Below, piece by piece: positions 48,397 to 60,519 of a DNA stretch of 64,000 nucleotides. Location: the NCBI RefSeq assembly GCF_048773025.1, contig NC_133554.1, forward strand, positions 54,350,769 to 54,414,768, in the 5' to 3' direction. The notes under the pieces were generated by a model that had not been told where the DNA came from, did no database searches, and saw only the letters and a list, made by a program, of their open reading frames with translations. Each line of letters opens with the position of its first letter. The first letter of the stretch is position 1. The translations under genes were made by a program, and so were the position numbers. This DNA is from Camelus bactrianus (Eukaryota > Chordata > Mammalia > Artiodactyla > Camelidae).

Positions 48397-49989
48397 AAAA
48401 AAAATTTAATGGAAGTTCAAAAGAGCCAGAAAGCAATTAATAAGATGGCATTAGTAAGTCCTTATATATCAGTAATTACTCTAAATGTAAATGGATTGAA
48501 TTCTCCAATCAAAAGGCACAGAGTGACCAGATGGATTTAAAAAAAAAAAAAAAGACCCAATTATATGCTGCCTACAAGACATTTTAACTTTAAAGATGCA
48601 CAGATTCTCAATACAATATTAGCAAACCAAAGTCAACAGCACATTAAAAGGATCATATGCCATGATCAAGTGGGATTTATCCCTCGGATGCAAGGCTACT
48701 TCACCATACACAAATCAATAAATGTGATACACCACACTAACAGAATGAAAGATCAAAATCATATGATTATCTCAATAGATGCACAAAAAGCACTTGACAA
48801 AATACAACATCCTTTCATAATTCTTCTTTTAAAAACCCTCAACAAATTGGGTGTAGAAGAAACATATCTCAACATAATAAAGACAACATACAACAAACCC
48901 ACAGCTAACATTATATTCAGTGATGAAATTCTGAAAGCTTTTCCTCTATAATCAGGAACAAGAAAAGGGGTGTCCACTCTCAGCATTTTTATTCAATGTA
49001 GTACTAGAAAATCTAGCTAGAGCAATCAGGCAAGGTAAATAAATAAAAGGGATTCCAATAGGAAAGGAAGAAGTAAAACTGTCATTATTTGCAGGAGATA
49101 TGATCTTGCACATAGAAAATCCCAAAGACCCAAATAAAAACTTTTGGAACTAATCAACAAATTCTGTAAAGTTGCAGGATATAAAATTAACATAGAGAAA
49201 CAATTTGTTTCTCTATGTTAATAATGAACTATCTGAAAAAGAAATAAAGAAAACAATCTCAGTCACAATAGCATCAAAAAAAAAATGTAGGAATAAATTT
49301 TACCAAAGAAGTGAAAAATCTGTACAATGAAAACTACAACACTTTGATGAAAGAAATTGAAGATAAAACAAATAGAATGATATCCCATGTTCATGGATCA
49401 GAAGAATTACTATTGTTAAAATATCCATACTACACAAAGCCATTGATAGATTCACTGCAATCCCTATTAAAATTCCATAGCATTTTTTGCAGAAATCAAA
49501 AAAACAAATCCTAAAATTTGTACAAAAGACCTTGAATAGCCAAAGCAATCACAAGAAGACCAAAGCCAGAGGCTCCACACTTCCTCACTTTGGTAGTATT
49601 ATATACAAAGGTAGAGAGATTAAAACAGCATGGTACTGACATAAAAACAGACACAAAGACCAAAGGAACAAAATAGAAAGCCCCCAAATAAATCCCGGCT
49701 ATGCAGTCAACTAATATTTGACAAGAGAGCCAAGAGCACTCAATGGGGAAAGGATGGTCTCTTCAACAAATGATACTGGGAACACTGGAAAACCACATGC
49801 AGGTAAGTGACATCGGATCCCTATCTTACATGACCCACAAAAATTAACTCAAAACGGATTACAGACTTCAGCTGAGACTTCAGTTGAGGCTCCCAGGGCC
49901 TCAGTTATGAGCAGATCCCTGGATACCTCGCAACTTACAGTCCAAACTTCCTTCCAGCCTGAGACCTCTGTATCAGTCCTGTCCTTGAT

Positions 49990-50610
49990 CTCTCCTCTTG
50001 GACTGTCTCAAAGATACATCCAGCTCAACATGTCCAAAGCTAAACTCATGATTATGCCCCTCTGAAAAGGAGTCTCACCCTCTTCCACCATTTCCTAGTT
50101 GTCATCCCTGACCCATCTTTCCCTTCATCCCTACATCCTGGAGTCCATCCAGTGCTGCCTCCTAAAGGCCCTCAGGTTTATCCACCGCTCTGTCTCCACT
50201 GCGGCCAACTTAGCTCAGGCTACTGTCATCTCACAATCGCCTCCTGGCTGGCCTGCCCACCTCCACTCTTGGTTATTCACTACCCTGCAGCCAGAATACG
50301 CCTTTTGAAAAACAAATCCAGTCTTGTCATTACTCTTTATAAAACATTCAACAGCCTCCCAAGACTTTTAGGATAAAGGCCAAACTCCTCCAACAGACCT
50401 AAGTTTGGCCCCTGCCGACTTCCCAGGCCTTGTTCCACACCAACCTCCCCCTCCTTCCCCAGGTGACAACCACGAGGTTTCAGTTCCTCATACAGTACAC
50501 ACCCCCTTGGCTATTGGAACTTTTCATGTGCTGTTTCCTGGGCCTAGGATGCTCCTTTCTTCCCTTTGCCTGGTTAACTCATACTCTTCCTTCAGATCTC
50601 AGATAGATTG
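49990..50610 (+). mobile_element. L2 element, 3' portion
   Basis: The text 'atctcacaatcgcctcctgg', 'aggataaaggccaaactcct' and 'catgtgctgtttcctgggcc' follows the L2 consensus as I know it. It is old and diverged. Confidence 0.75.
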
Positions 50611-50614
50611 TCAT

Positions 50615-51245
50615 TTATTCATTTAACAAATATTTATTGGACCCCCACAGGTGTTATACTAGGTGCTGGGATCAACGAAAAAACAGATTAAATTCTCATC
50701 CTAAAGAAGTTTACACTCCCCTGGTGGGAGGAGGAAGGTAGACAATAAACAAACATAAAACATGTCAGGAGATCATAAGTGCCCAGAAGAAAAAGAGAGC
50801 AGAGTGTGTCAAGGGGACCCAGCACTATTAGATATCAAGGAAAGTCTCTATGATAAAGTGATAATTTAGCAGAGACCTGAAAGAAGTGAGAGTCATGCTA
50901 ATAGCTGGGGATAAAGGATCCAAGGCAGAGGGCACAGCAAGTGCAAAGGTCCTGAGGCAGGAGCAAAAAGGCTGGAAGAGAGGGAGTGGGGGCGGGAGTA
51001 GAAGCAGCTGAGATCAGAGAGGAAATGAAGAGTTATCATTTAAGGACCTGTAGGCTTTCAAGGGGAGTTTGGATTTTACTCTGAATGATGTAGGGAGCCA
51101 CTGGAGAATGACATGATCTGACTTTATAAGGATTACACTGACTGCTGTGAGGAAAAATGGCTGGTGGAGATAAGGGTGAAAGAGAGAAGACCATGAAGAG
51201 GCAATTATAAGGTTCCAGGTGTGAGAGGATGGTGGCCTGGACCAG
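50615..51245 (+). repeat. Ancient dispersed repeat, same family as 21745-22226
   Basis: The text 'agtgcaaaggtcctgaggca', 'ggggagtttggattttactc' and 'actgctgtgaggaaaaatgg' parallels the copy near 21.8-22.2 kb in order and orientation. Confidence 0.6.
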
Positions 51246-51749
51246 GCCAGGGCAATGGAGGGGGTGAGAAGTTGCCGGACCCCAGATACACCAAAGCCCC
51301 AGCTGTAAGTTCCCAGAGCACATCCTTTATCCAACACAATTGCAATTGGACATTTACTTGTGTGTGTTTGATTCACCTCTGACTCCCTAACTTACTGGGC
51401 CGTGAGCCTCAAAGAGGCAGGAAGGGGGTTTCTTTGCTCACCATTGCATCTCCAGCACCCAGTGCCCATAAGAGATGTGCTGTACAATTCTGTTGCGTCA
51501 ATGAATGAACAAATAACCCAAACAAAGAAAAAAGCACACACACACAAACATTCACACAATTTCACAATTTGCTAGGTCAAGCCTTCTCTGTTCTCTCAAG
51601 GCTCTGCAAGAAGCAGTCATCCCGGGTCCTCTCTGTGCCCAACACCACCCAGGCACAATATCAAAGGACAGCCCATCAGGGTAGCACGACATCTGCCACC
51701 TGGGCTCAGGTCCAGGGTCTACCAGTCATGGCTGGAGACATAAAGTTGC

Positions 51750-51925
51750 CAACAATTGCTGTGTTTACTTTGTGCCAGAGAGTACTTTAAATACTTTTAA
51801 ATGTATTACCTCATTTAATCCCCCATGCCAGTCAAATGAAGTAGTACTATCCCCATTTTTCAGGTGTGGAAACTGAGGCACAAAGAGCTTTATGACTTGC
51901 CCTGGAACTCAGGGCCTGTAAGAGG
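51750..51925 (-). mobile_element. MIR fragment
   Basis: The text 'catttttcaggtgtggaaac' and 'tgaggcacaaagagctttat' marks MIR. Confidence 0.75.
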
Positions 51926-52813
51926 CAGATGCGGGTGGGCCAGTCCCCTGAAGCAGGGCGTGGCCATCCTCCTGGGTCTCTCCCAGTCTCCCTCCCACTG
52001 ACACTTTGACCTGCAGAAGCCTCAGTTGCTGGAACCTTCCATCTCCCAGTCTCTCAATCTTTCCTGGCCTCTCTCTCTTCCCACCCAGGCCCATGTGAAT
52101 GTGCTCTGGCTTTTTACCCTAGATATGTCACCTTCTCACATTCCTGGATCCTCCTGGAAAGCCAAGAGCATCTGAAACTCTTTTCTAAACCTCTCCAAGT
52201 TTAGATCTCCAATCTCACTGAAAACGCAAGACAAATGCCAGACAGTTCCCCACCCACCCACCCCTCCGCGTGCACCCCCGCCCCCACCCCGGAATCTCCG
52301 AGTTCTCTCACCATCTCCCTCCACTGACCAAGCGTCAGCCTCCAGAGGGCTAGTCACAAGGAACCTGGCATCCAGACGCAGAGTCCACAAGTCACCAGGA
52401 TGTTGGAGATCACCATTCACTGTCGGGGCCCTAGACCACAGAGCGGCCCGGCAAAGCCTGGCCCATCAGCTCCAAAGTGCTGTCTGCTGGGGGACCCGGC
52501 TAACAGAGCCCTGGGACAGACGCCTTAATATCCTACAAATCCAAGGCTGTGGGTGCAGGGAGCCAAAGCCGCATTTCTGAGCCAGTTTGTGTCCCGCTGA
52601 GGCCAGAATCCTGGAAGTCAAGAGACTGAGAGTAATGGCTATCATTTTTCTTGATTCAGTTGCATTTTTGAGAACCGAAACTCCAGGATTGCTGAAGGCA
52701 GGGGAAGCAATATTCGGCGAACCATCCCACAGAGCTGTGCGCTGTGGTTGGTACATTCAAGGTCTGAGTCATCGGCCCTCCAAGTCCTACCGGGCGAAGG
52801 GCAGCGGGAGCGC

Positions 52814-52827
52814 GCGCCCCCTGGCGG
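52814..52827 (-). promoter_or_regulatory. CTCF-like motif
   Basis: The minus strand reads CCGCCAGGGGGCGC, a near-consensus CTCF core in the GC-rich block. Confidence 0.5.
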
Positions 52828-52842
52828 ACGTTAGAGGAGGAG

Positions 52843-52856
52843 GGCTAGGGGGCGCC
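52843..52856 (+). promoter_or_regulatory. CTCF-like motif (opposite orientation)
   Basis: GGCTAGGGGGCGCC has the TAGGGGGCGC core on the plus strand, 15 bp from the other site and pointing away from it. Confidence 0.5.
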
Positions 52857-52979
52857 AAGAAGAAGGAAAAGGAAGAGGGGAATGGAGGAGGTAGACGGGG
52901 CCGGGGATGCAGAAGGAGAGAAAGTGGGGAGCCAAGGAGGAGCAGGGGAAGGAGGAGGAAGAGAGGGGCTCCCAGAGTC

Positions 52980-55720
52980 TAGCCTGAAGCTGAGGATCGT
53001 GAGAGGCTGAAACCTAACGTCTGCTTGATGACTGCATTTTTCAGGATGGGAAATCATCTTATGTCCCCTCCAGTCCACTGGGAGTCCGCTGGAACAGTGC
53101 ACTGACAAGGTGGAAGGCTGAGCCCGGGCTCCTAGGCTAGCAGGCTGTCACTGGTTAGTGATCAGTGAATGGAAGGCAGAAGGAGGGCACACCTGCCAAG
53201 TGTTCACCGTTCCTGGTCTGAGCTGTTCCAGAGTTCACATAGATACTCCGTAGCAAAGTCAGATCCCAGAATAACCCTGGCTCTGCAAGACTCTGCCCGC
53301 TGAGAATCTGAAACGATTTCCCTCTTACTGTTCAGCCAGGCCTAGAGTCCTCAGCTGAACCTGCAGGGTTCTAGGCCCTTTAGGGACATGGAGTTTCCAT
53401 GAAATCTCCTGTTTTCAGTTTTAGCATCTCCTGGAACAGCCAGCTCCCATCTAACCCAGCAGCATCCAGGAAACATCCCTTAACCACACTTGACCCAAGA
53501 AGCAGCCGCGTGGCTGCCAGAAAACCAAGCAAGCAAGTTGAACCCACAGGCAGCCCCACACTCTCTCCCCACACCCCTCCATCACCTCCTTCTTACCTCC
53601 TTTCCTGCCATCTGCCACAATGAAAAGAGAGGTAGTTGGTCTTTAAGAACAAATCTTTTAAAATGAATGAATATGAAAAATCTAAGAGAAAAATATCACT
53701 AGTTTTATCCCTTAGGCTTCAAGCATTGACAGGTTTAAGGCAGGGGGAGGGATAAAAAAGTAGGAAACATGAATGAAGAGAGGCAGTATATGGGGGAAAG
53801 CCAGCAAGAAGCTAGAAGGGCAGATTCTATTCCTGGTTCTACCATCGTCCCTGGGCCTGAGCGTTCCCACCTGCAGAAGGAGGAAACGGGACTGAAAGAA
53901 GGTACCAGACCTTGCTGCTCCCACCTGAGGTCTTGGCCCCCCTCAGGGGTCATCTCTAGGTATTAGAGGAAAGGGCTGGGGGAGCCAGCCTCCTCGGAAC
54001 CCCCTGCTTCAATTAAGGCAGCTTCCAGATGAAATTTAATTTAAACAGAGGTTCTGCAACTGTAAAAAATAGAATATTAAATATTTCATACAAAGAGTAT
54101 ATACAACCTAGAAGTAAATAATAAAGCTCCCACCCACCTTAAGAAAATTTCTTTGTTCCCTGATTTAAATGTAATATATGTTCACTATAGAAATTTCACA
54201 AGATCCAGAATACTGAGAAAATAAAAATCACCACAATCCCATTGCCTTACTGCTAATGTTTTGGTAACAATACTTCCCTTTTTATTCCAGATGTACTGTT
54301 TTTCTGAAACTGAGATCCTGTTATATAAATTGTCCCCCCTTTTTTTATCATGACCATTCTCCTTGGACCAGCTAATTTCTTAGTATCCTTCCATCTCCAA
54401 GTTTCCAAGAAAATGACCCCAAATACCCTTACTTTTGAATTGAGAGTTGTTTTTCCGAAAGGAAGCAGAAGCAGGAATTGATAGATGGGGGGAATCTTTC
54501 TTGTCTGGCTTCCACCTGAAACATAACCTAAATGAAGGGTTTGATAAAGTGCATCCTATTGTGTCTGACGTGGGGCAGTGCCCAGTGAGTAAATGTTGAC
54601 CAATAACTGCCTTTCACGAGGCTGAAAGCATCTCTGGAAGTAAGAGGGAAAACAAAAGCCAGCATTTTCGTGATAAAATCGCCCGAGAAGCTTTTTCTAC
54701 AGCTCAAGCCGCGGTGGATTCCTAACACATACGAGAGTGCTTATCGCCTGTGCCTGGTCATTGCGTCTTTATTTAATCATTATTTGTTCAGAGGGTAAGG
54801 CACAGTGTCTGGTGCTTTGAGGGAGGCAGTGAAGAAGCCGGCATGGGTATTGCTCAGAAGGAGTTAGTTAGCAATCTGGTGGGGAGGGTGGGACATGCAG
54901 ACAAGTGACTCTGTCCCACGTAGAAGCCCTTGTGAGGCCAGCTCCCTGTGCACAGGAGGTGTCCCAAGAACACTCTATTATGCAGTGTTAGAGAACCGCA
55001 GAGCCTTATTGCTGGAGGCTCGTAGGGTGGCAAGAGACCCCAGTGCACGTACTCTTGCTTTTACCATGCAGGGCTCAGTAATAATGTGTCTTCTTTGATG
55101 GAGTGAAAGTGATGATACCCATGAACTCTAGAGGTGCTACAAATGAAAGGGATAAAAGTGAATCTACCTTTCACCCCATTTCCAGTTTGAGAAATGGGGA
55201 AACTGAGACTCAGAAGCAAAATGATATGTCTTGCCCAGTATGTTAGAGGCAAAGACTGGAATTCAGGTCCCTTGACTCCAAGTCCAGAGCGAAACATTGG
55301 GCGTGCTTGCTAAGAGCAACTGATTATCCTTGGCTCCTTAACCTACCCTGAACTCAGGTGTTCCTTCTTTCCACTGCTTCCCATGGGTCTTGCTCACGGC
55401 CCCTTGGATTGGCAGCTGCCCCCTGGAGACCCAAATAAAATCCCAAAGCAGGGTCAGGAAGTGCTTCCATAAATGAGGTTTGGGGTTCTGGGTCTCCCAC
55501 CCCTTCCCCGGCTTCTAAACCGTCACTGCAGGTTCTGCCGTAGCCGGCCCCATGGGCTGTGAGCGCTCTGTCCGGGGGTGCTGCTGTCAACACACACCTT
55601 CCTGCCCCGGGTTCACAGCCAGCTGCAAACTGTGCTGCTGGGGAGCTTGATCCCCACAATGAAGATTCATGTGAAAGATACAAATGGCTTCTAAAGGGTT
55701 TCAAATAAGCCATGTGCTTT
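52980..55720. other. Intergenic DNA, no gene seen
   Basis: The stretch from 54,040 to 54,350 is AT-rich debris ('tataaattgtccccccttttt') of an old repeat. The rest is unique-looking sequence without splice-bounded frames. Confidence 0.4.
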
Positions 55721-55738
55721 TTAAACTTTGCATTTCTT

Positions 55739-55855
55739 TTTTTTTTTTTTTTTTTTTTTTTGATTTTTTTTTTCTTTAACGGTACTGGGGATTGAACCCA
55801 CAATCTTGTGCATGGCTAAGCATGTGCTATACCACTAAGCTATTTCCCTTCCCCC
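55739..55855 (-). mobile_element. Camelid Vic-1 SINE, antisense, with 16-bp target repeats
   Basis: A T-run is followed by the reverse complement of the SINE head ('ggggattgaacccacaatct'). Target repeats aaactttgcatttctt (55723-55738) and aaactttacatttctt (55856-55871) flank it. Confidence 0.93.
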
Positions 55856-55949
55856 AAACTTTACATTTCTTATGTCTTTTATGATTTGGATGGTGCTTGA
55901 ATATATTATTGGTTGACCCCCCTTAAGACTATGTGTGCCAGGCGGGTAG

Positions 55950-56060
55950 ATTTTGTTGCTCCCATTGTGTCGATGAGGAAACTGAGGCTCAGGGACTAGG
56001 GCTCGCTCAAGGTCTCACAGCCAGTGAGTATCAGAGTCAGACAAATCATAGCCTCCTAAC
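55950..56060 (-). mobile_element. MIR fragment
   Basis: The text 'cgatgaggaaactgaggctc' and 'aaggtctcacagccagtgag' marks MIR. Confidence 0.75.
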
Positions 56061-56640
56061 CCCTAGTTGGGGCCTCTGTTGCCTCAGTCAGGATCTGTTT
56101 CGGTTGCAGGTCTCAGAAACCTACCTGGAACATGCTTAGGCAGAAGGGGGCATATACTGGGAAAACACTAGGGTACACAGTAATTCAGGAAGGCAGTGGG
56201 AAAGGCAAAGGTAATGCTCACTCTTGGGGGCAACTGGAACTGGGAAATCAGACATCCCCTGGACTCGCTTCCTTCTCCTCTATGGGTTCTGCTTGTCTCC
56301 CTAGAGACAGCTTTCTCCAGGAGGAGGGAAATATGGCCACTGACCTCTCCCAACATTACCATCTTATGGATTTTACTCCCAGGTAAAGCCTTACTCCCTT
56401 CTTGAGTCTCAGTTAAAAGAAAAAAGAAATCTTGGGAAACGCTGAGGTTGGCCTGGCTTTCGTAAGGTGCCCATCCTGGACCATTCCATCGTGGCCAGGA
56501 GGACAGGGTCATTTAGGTGACCTCCCCCATTATAGCCATGTGGCTTGGGGTGGGGGCTGTGTCTGGGGCCAAGAGCAGGAGCTGATCCTTAGAGCAGTGG
56601 AAGTTGAATCATGACAGTAGCTGAGCTCATCCAGTGAGTA

Positions 56641-56765
56641 TACAGAAAGAAAAGAAGAAAGGAGGGGAAATACAATTTAAAGAGTGGAAAGAAGGAGGGG
56701 AAGGAGGAAGGAAAGGGAGGAGGAAAGAGGGAATGAGTGACAAAAGGAAGGAAAGGAAGTGAGTG
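56641..56765. repeat. GA-rich (polypurine) tract
   Basis: About 125 bp of almost pure purine on the plus strand in GGAAG/AAAGGAGG words. Confidence 0.9.
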
Positions 56766-56819
56766 AGAAAGCAGATAGGTGGGGAGCCAGGAGAGCCCAG
56801 GGTCACAGGAGCCACGGAG

Positions 56820-58680
56820 ACTGGAGTTTGAAGGAGGAAAGAGAAGCCAACACTATCGAGTCCAATAAAATATGCAAAGAATAGCCTTGAGATGTAGCAA
56901 CATAAAAGTCATTGGTGATCTATCCAAGTGCCATTGAGTGGAGGTGTAGGAGTGGGAGCCGGCTGAAGATGAGGAAATGCAGACCGTAAGTGTTGTTCTC
57001 GAGGAACTTAGATAGAAAGGGCAGAAAGCAGTGGGGATGAAGTGACAGAGGTGAGGGGACAGTCCCCTTCACCTTAACCACTTGGACTTACGAAGCCAGC
57101 AACCCTTGACCCTAAATCCTTTGCATGCAACTTCCCGTTGTGAAATCAGCCATCACATCAAATGCTTATGCTGTGCAATATAAGAAACTATTTCTAATAA
57201 AAATAGCTAACATTTATTACCGTAAATCACACAGACTGACTCAAAGCTCACATTCTCACCCATTCTTTCTACTGCTTCCCCACTGATAGATGCAATATAA
57301 AGGTGTAAATTATCCGGAAGGGGATGGTAGAGTGACAGAGGCCAGCCCTTCTCAGACAGCCCCTTTCTTAAAGCCTTCCCCAAGGAAAAAATGGTTTCTC
57401 CTTCTCTGTCTGCCACCATCTACCTCCTTCCCGCTCAATGCTCTCTCCCCGCTCTCCAGAGGAAACAAAGTCCTATTTGAATTACGTTTTCAGGCACAGT
57501 CGTTAGTTTGGACCAGCAGCAGTGCCAGGCAGCTGCAATGTCCAGTTAGCTGCCCCCTGACCCCTCCCTGAAATCTGGACCTCTCCTTCTCCATGACTCA
57601 TGGAAAACTGCGGGGCTGGCAATGAGGTCGTGTAATGACTTGATTAGTAACATAGTGCCAGACTCTGGGAGATTACTCCCCGCTGATTTTACTTGGTGTG
57701 TCTCCCAACCAATGATCATCTGGCAGACTCTAATGTCGTAGCTGATAAGACAGGAAAAAATAGCTCTGCCGCCTGCACTGACCTCCTGGAGGTGGGAAGA
57801 ACATCAGACCAAAGTCCTGTCCTCAGAGCTTGTCTTGGAAACAGGTCTCCCCTCTAGTTCATCCACAGCCGTTGCCTGGTGGCCTCACTTCAAATACAGC
57901 TGGGAGGTGTCGGGTTGCTCACACTCATCTGACTGTCACAAGTTCCTGAACCTTGTCACAAGCTCCCCGTTGAGTGCAGTATTTTTGTCCCTGTCTATGC
58001 CTGGCTTTCAGAGCAGGTAGATGAAATAAGACCTCCCATCTGTTCCCACTTCTAAAATATCAGGTGTAAAGGAATATTCTCTCTGAATTAAAAATTTTCT
58101 ACGTTGAGCCATTAACTTGAAGCCTACCCTTTACCCCTCTTTCCCCTTTCCTCTCTTCCTTTCTTCTCCTATAATTCCTCTCTGCCCAGCCCCATCCTTG
58201 CGCTCCCCTCTTCGTGTTACCGCCGTCCCTCTTCCTTTCCAGTTCCTATCCCTCCATCACCCGTCTCCTTTCCTGCCCCTGGGCAAGACTGCAAGAGAAG
58301 CGCTGGGGCAAAAACACACATACAGCTTTCTTGAGGAAGTAAAGCCTTTTCTGAATGATTTCCCAGGGCACACGTGTTGTTGAAAGGGACATTAGAAGCC
58401 ACTAGTCCAGTAGTTCCTAAACGTGTCTTCATGTTAGAATCGTTACAGAACTTTAAAACAATGCAAATTCCCAAGCCTCACCCTGAAGAGACCCTGATTC
58501 AGAAGGTCTGGGGAAATCTGTACTTTTGATAAGGGCACCCAACCTCCCCGGTTCCCCAGATGGGTCTCCAGATGGGGACCCATCTGAAGTCTGTATTAGG
58601 AACTATTAGTGAACTCCCTCCCTCCAAATCCACTATTTGAATCTCCTCTAGAGTCCCCGCCCAGTGGACACTTGTCTGCA
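56820..58680. other. Intergenic DNA, no gene seen
   Basis: I see no recognisable repeat or exon over most of this span. The interval 57,590-57,770 has GATA-type words (ctgataag) and AT/GC-balanced text that might be conserved non-coding DNA. This is a guess only. Confidence 0.3.
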
Positions 58681-58689
58681 AGGAGCTCA

Positions 58690-58890
58690 CACCCCAGCCC
58701 AGATTATAACATCAGCTCCCACTGATTGAGCACCTACTGTGAGCCAGGCCTCTGCACAGGATGGATCATCTCATTTAATCGCACAAAGGCCTCAGAGCTC
58801 AGTATCATTACTAACTCACACAGAGAAACAGTCTCCAAAAGTCAAGTGAGGTGCCTAAGGTCATGAGCTGGTAAGTGCGGCGTGAACTCC
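58690..58890 (-). mobile_element. MIR SINE
   Basis: The text 'gattgagcacctactgtgag' and 'ctcatttaatcgcacaaagg' marks MIR. Confidence 0.8.
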
Positions 58891-58981
58891 CACGGGCTGA
58901 CTCAAGGGGGCGCACTTACCATCATGCGGCTCTGCATCTCCCGCTGTGCTTTGATGGCTCACTGTTTCTGGTATGTTAGTC

Positions 58982-59466
58982 CTTTTTTTTTTTTTTTTTT
59001 TTTTAACATTTTTTATTGATTTATAATCATTTTACAATGTTGTGTCAAATTCCAGTGTTCAGCACAATTTTTCAGTTATACATGAACGTATATATATTCA
59101 TTGTCACATTTTTTCTCTGTGAGCTACCATAAGATCCTGTGTATATTTCCCTGTGCTATACAGTATAATCTTGTTTATCTATTCTACAATTTTGAAATCC
59201 CGTCTATCCCTTCCCACACTCCACCCCCTTGGCAACCACAAGTCTGTACTCTATGTCTATGAGTCTATTTCTGTTTTGTATTTATGCTTTTTTTTTTGGT
59301 TTTGGTTTTGTTTTTTAGATTCCACATATAAGCGATCTCATATGGTATTTTTCTTTCTCTTTCTGGCTCACATCACTTAGAATGACATTCTCCAGGAGCA
59401 TCCATGTTGCTGCAAATGGCGTTATGTTGTCAGTTTTTATGGCTGAGTAGTATTCCATTGTATAAA
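58982..59466 (-). mobile_element. 5'-truncated L1 3' end with perfect 15-bp target repeats
   Basis: The antisense L1 3' UTR begins with a T-run and includes 'acaatgttgtgtcaaattcc' and, at its far end, ORF2-proximal text 'gctgagtagtattccattgt'. Repeats tctggtatgttagtc are identical at 58967-58981 and 59467-59481. Confidence 0.93.
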
Positions 59467-59679
59467 TCTGGTATGTTAGTCTTAATCCCCCAATATGTCA
59501 TAAAATACTCTAAATTGGGAACTGCACGTTTTATTTGTGTTGTTCTGTGACTAGGTATAGTAATATAATACTATTGTATATGTGGAGTGTATATGATATT
59601 GTAATAGTGATAGCACCCGGGGATCAACATAAATCAAGAATGAAAAAATAAGTATATAGAGAACATCTGCTGTTACCAG

Positions 59680-59850
59680 GCACTTCTTATCCCCTTTATC
59701 CTCAAGACCCTGTGAGGCAGCGTTATTGCTCCTCATTTTAAAAACGAGAAAACTGAGACTCAGAGAGGTCAAGAAACGGTCCAGGTCACATACCTAGTCA
59801 GTGGCCCAGGTGGACCTTGAATCAAGTCTGTCTGAACCCAAATCCCAGGT
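59680..59850 (-). mobile_element. MIR fragment
   Basis: The text 'aaaacgagaaaactgagact' and 'aagaaacggtccaggtcaca' marks a diverged MIR. Confidence 0.7.
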
Positions 59851-60019
59851 TTGTTTCAATATGCCACACCTCTACAGCCCCATCCCCCCCAGCAAGGCTT
59901 GACATGAGGAATCCCCACTCTCCACCAAGACCGGGGCAGCACACGCAGTGGGTTTAAATAAACGCTTCTCAGATGGAGAAATAAAGAGAAACAGTTGCAC
60001 ACGTACAAGAGGCGTGTAT

Positions 60020-60350
60020 GAGACAGTTCGCAGCAGTGCTGCACGCAACAGATAAAAGCCGGAAACAGCCCCAGTGTCCTTCAGTAGGAGAACAGAAGGA
60101 AAAATATATGGTCTAGTCACCCAACCAAACATACACAGCAGTCAAAACAAGAAACCACAGCAACATGCAAACATATGGAAGAATCTTAGCAATATAATCT
60201 TATGGCAAAAAAATCTAAAGTAAAAAAATGGACTTTGAGAAATGCATAGAGATGCAATAAAACTGTCTAGAAAAGGAAAGGAGGAAGTGGTGGACACAGG
60301 AACCAGGGGAATCATAACCTCAGGTGGAGGAGACAAAAAATGGGTGGAGT
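60020..60350 (+). mobile_element. L1M 3' fragment
   Basis: The text 'ccggaaacagccccagtgtc', 'cagcaacatgcaaacatatg' and following fits an old L1 3' end. Confidence 0.7.
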
Positions 60351-60429
60351 GAGTGGCGGGAACATGGTTAAACGAAGGTCATTGTCAAGGTCCTAGCTTT
60401 TGGTTTGGGTTTACAGATTCTTCTTGCAT

Positions 60430-60510
60430 TATAATGAAAAAAGGAAAGAAGGAAGGATGGAGCCGTGGGGGGGGGGGAGGAAGGAATGAAGGAAGGAAGG
60501 AAAGCATTCA
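60430..60510. repeat. GGAA-rich low-complexity tract with a G run
   Basis: AAGGAAGG-type words surround about ten consecutive G near 60,468-60,477. Confidence 0.85.
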
Positions 60511-60519
60511 GGGATGAAT

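Larger units (their letters stand above)
45830..49870 (+). mobile_element. Large, internally deleted L1M element
   Basis: The 5' UTR (about 45,830-47,000) includes 'ctatagcgccaccttctgga', which I recall from old L1 5' UTRs. An ORF1-related region (about 47,000-47,950) includes an AFQRISQQKLYRSGE-like reading. The start of the ORF2 endonuclease (TLNVNGLNSPIKRHRVTRWI-like, 48,470-48,545) joins directly to reverse transcriptase at 48,565 on ([12 protein letters not shown], with [13 protein letters not shown]). Over a kilobase of ORF2 between them is missing. The 3' end stops near 49,870 without a 3' UTR. Many frame breaks make it inactive. Confidence 0.85.
52230..52870. promoter_or_regulatory. 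GC-rich block with CpG clusters
   Basis: CpG-bearing text near 52,260-52,300 and 52,790-52,860 stands out from the CpG-poor surroundings. An open frame at 52587-52982 has no recognisable domain and ends in low-complexity Arg/Gly codons, so I do not call it a gene. It could be a regulatory element or an unmapped 5' exon. Confidence 0.4.

Noticed and set aside
48565-48951. 128-codon open frame as a host gene
   Set aside because: It reads as L1 reverse transcriptase ([25 protein letters not shown]) within the deleted L1.
52587-52982. 131-codon open frame in the GC-rich block
   Set aside because: It has no domain or signal peptide and ends in low-complexity Arg/Gly/Glu codons from a purine-rich tract. 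No splice or Kozak support was seen.
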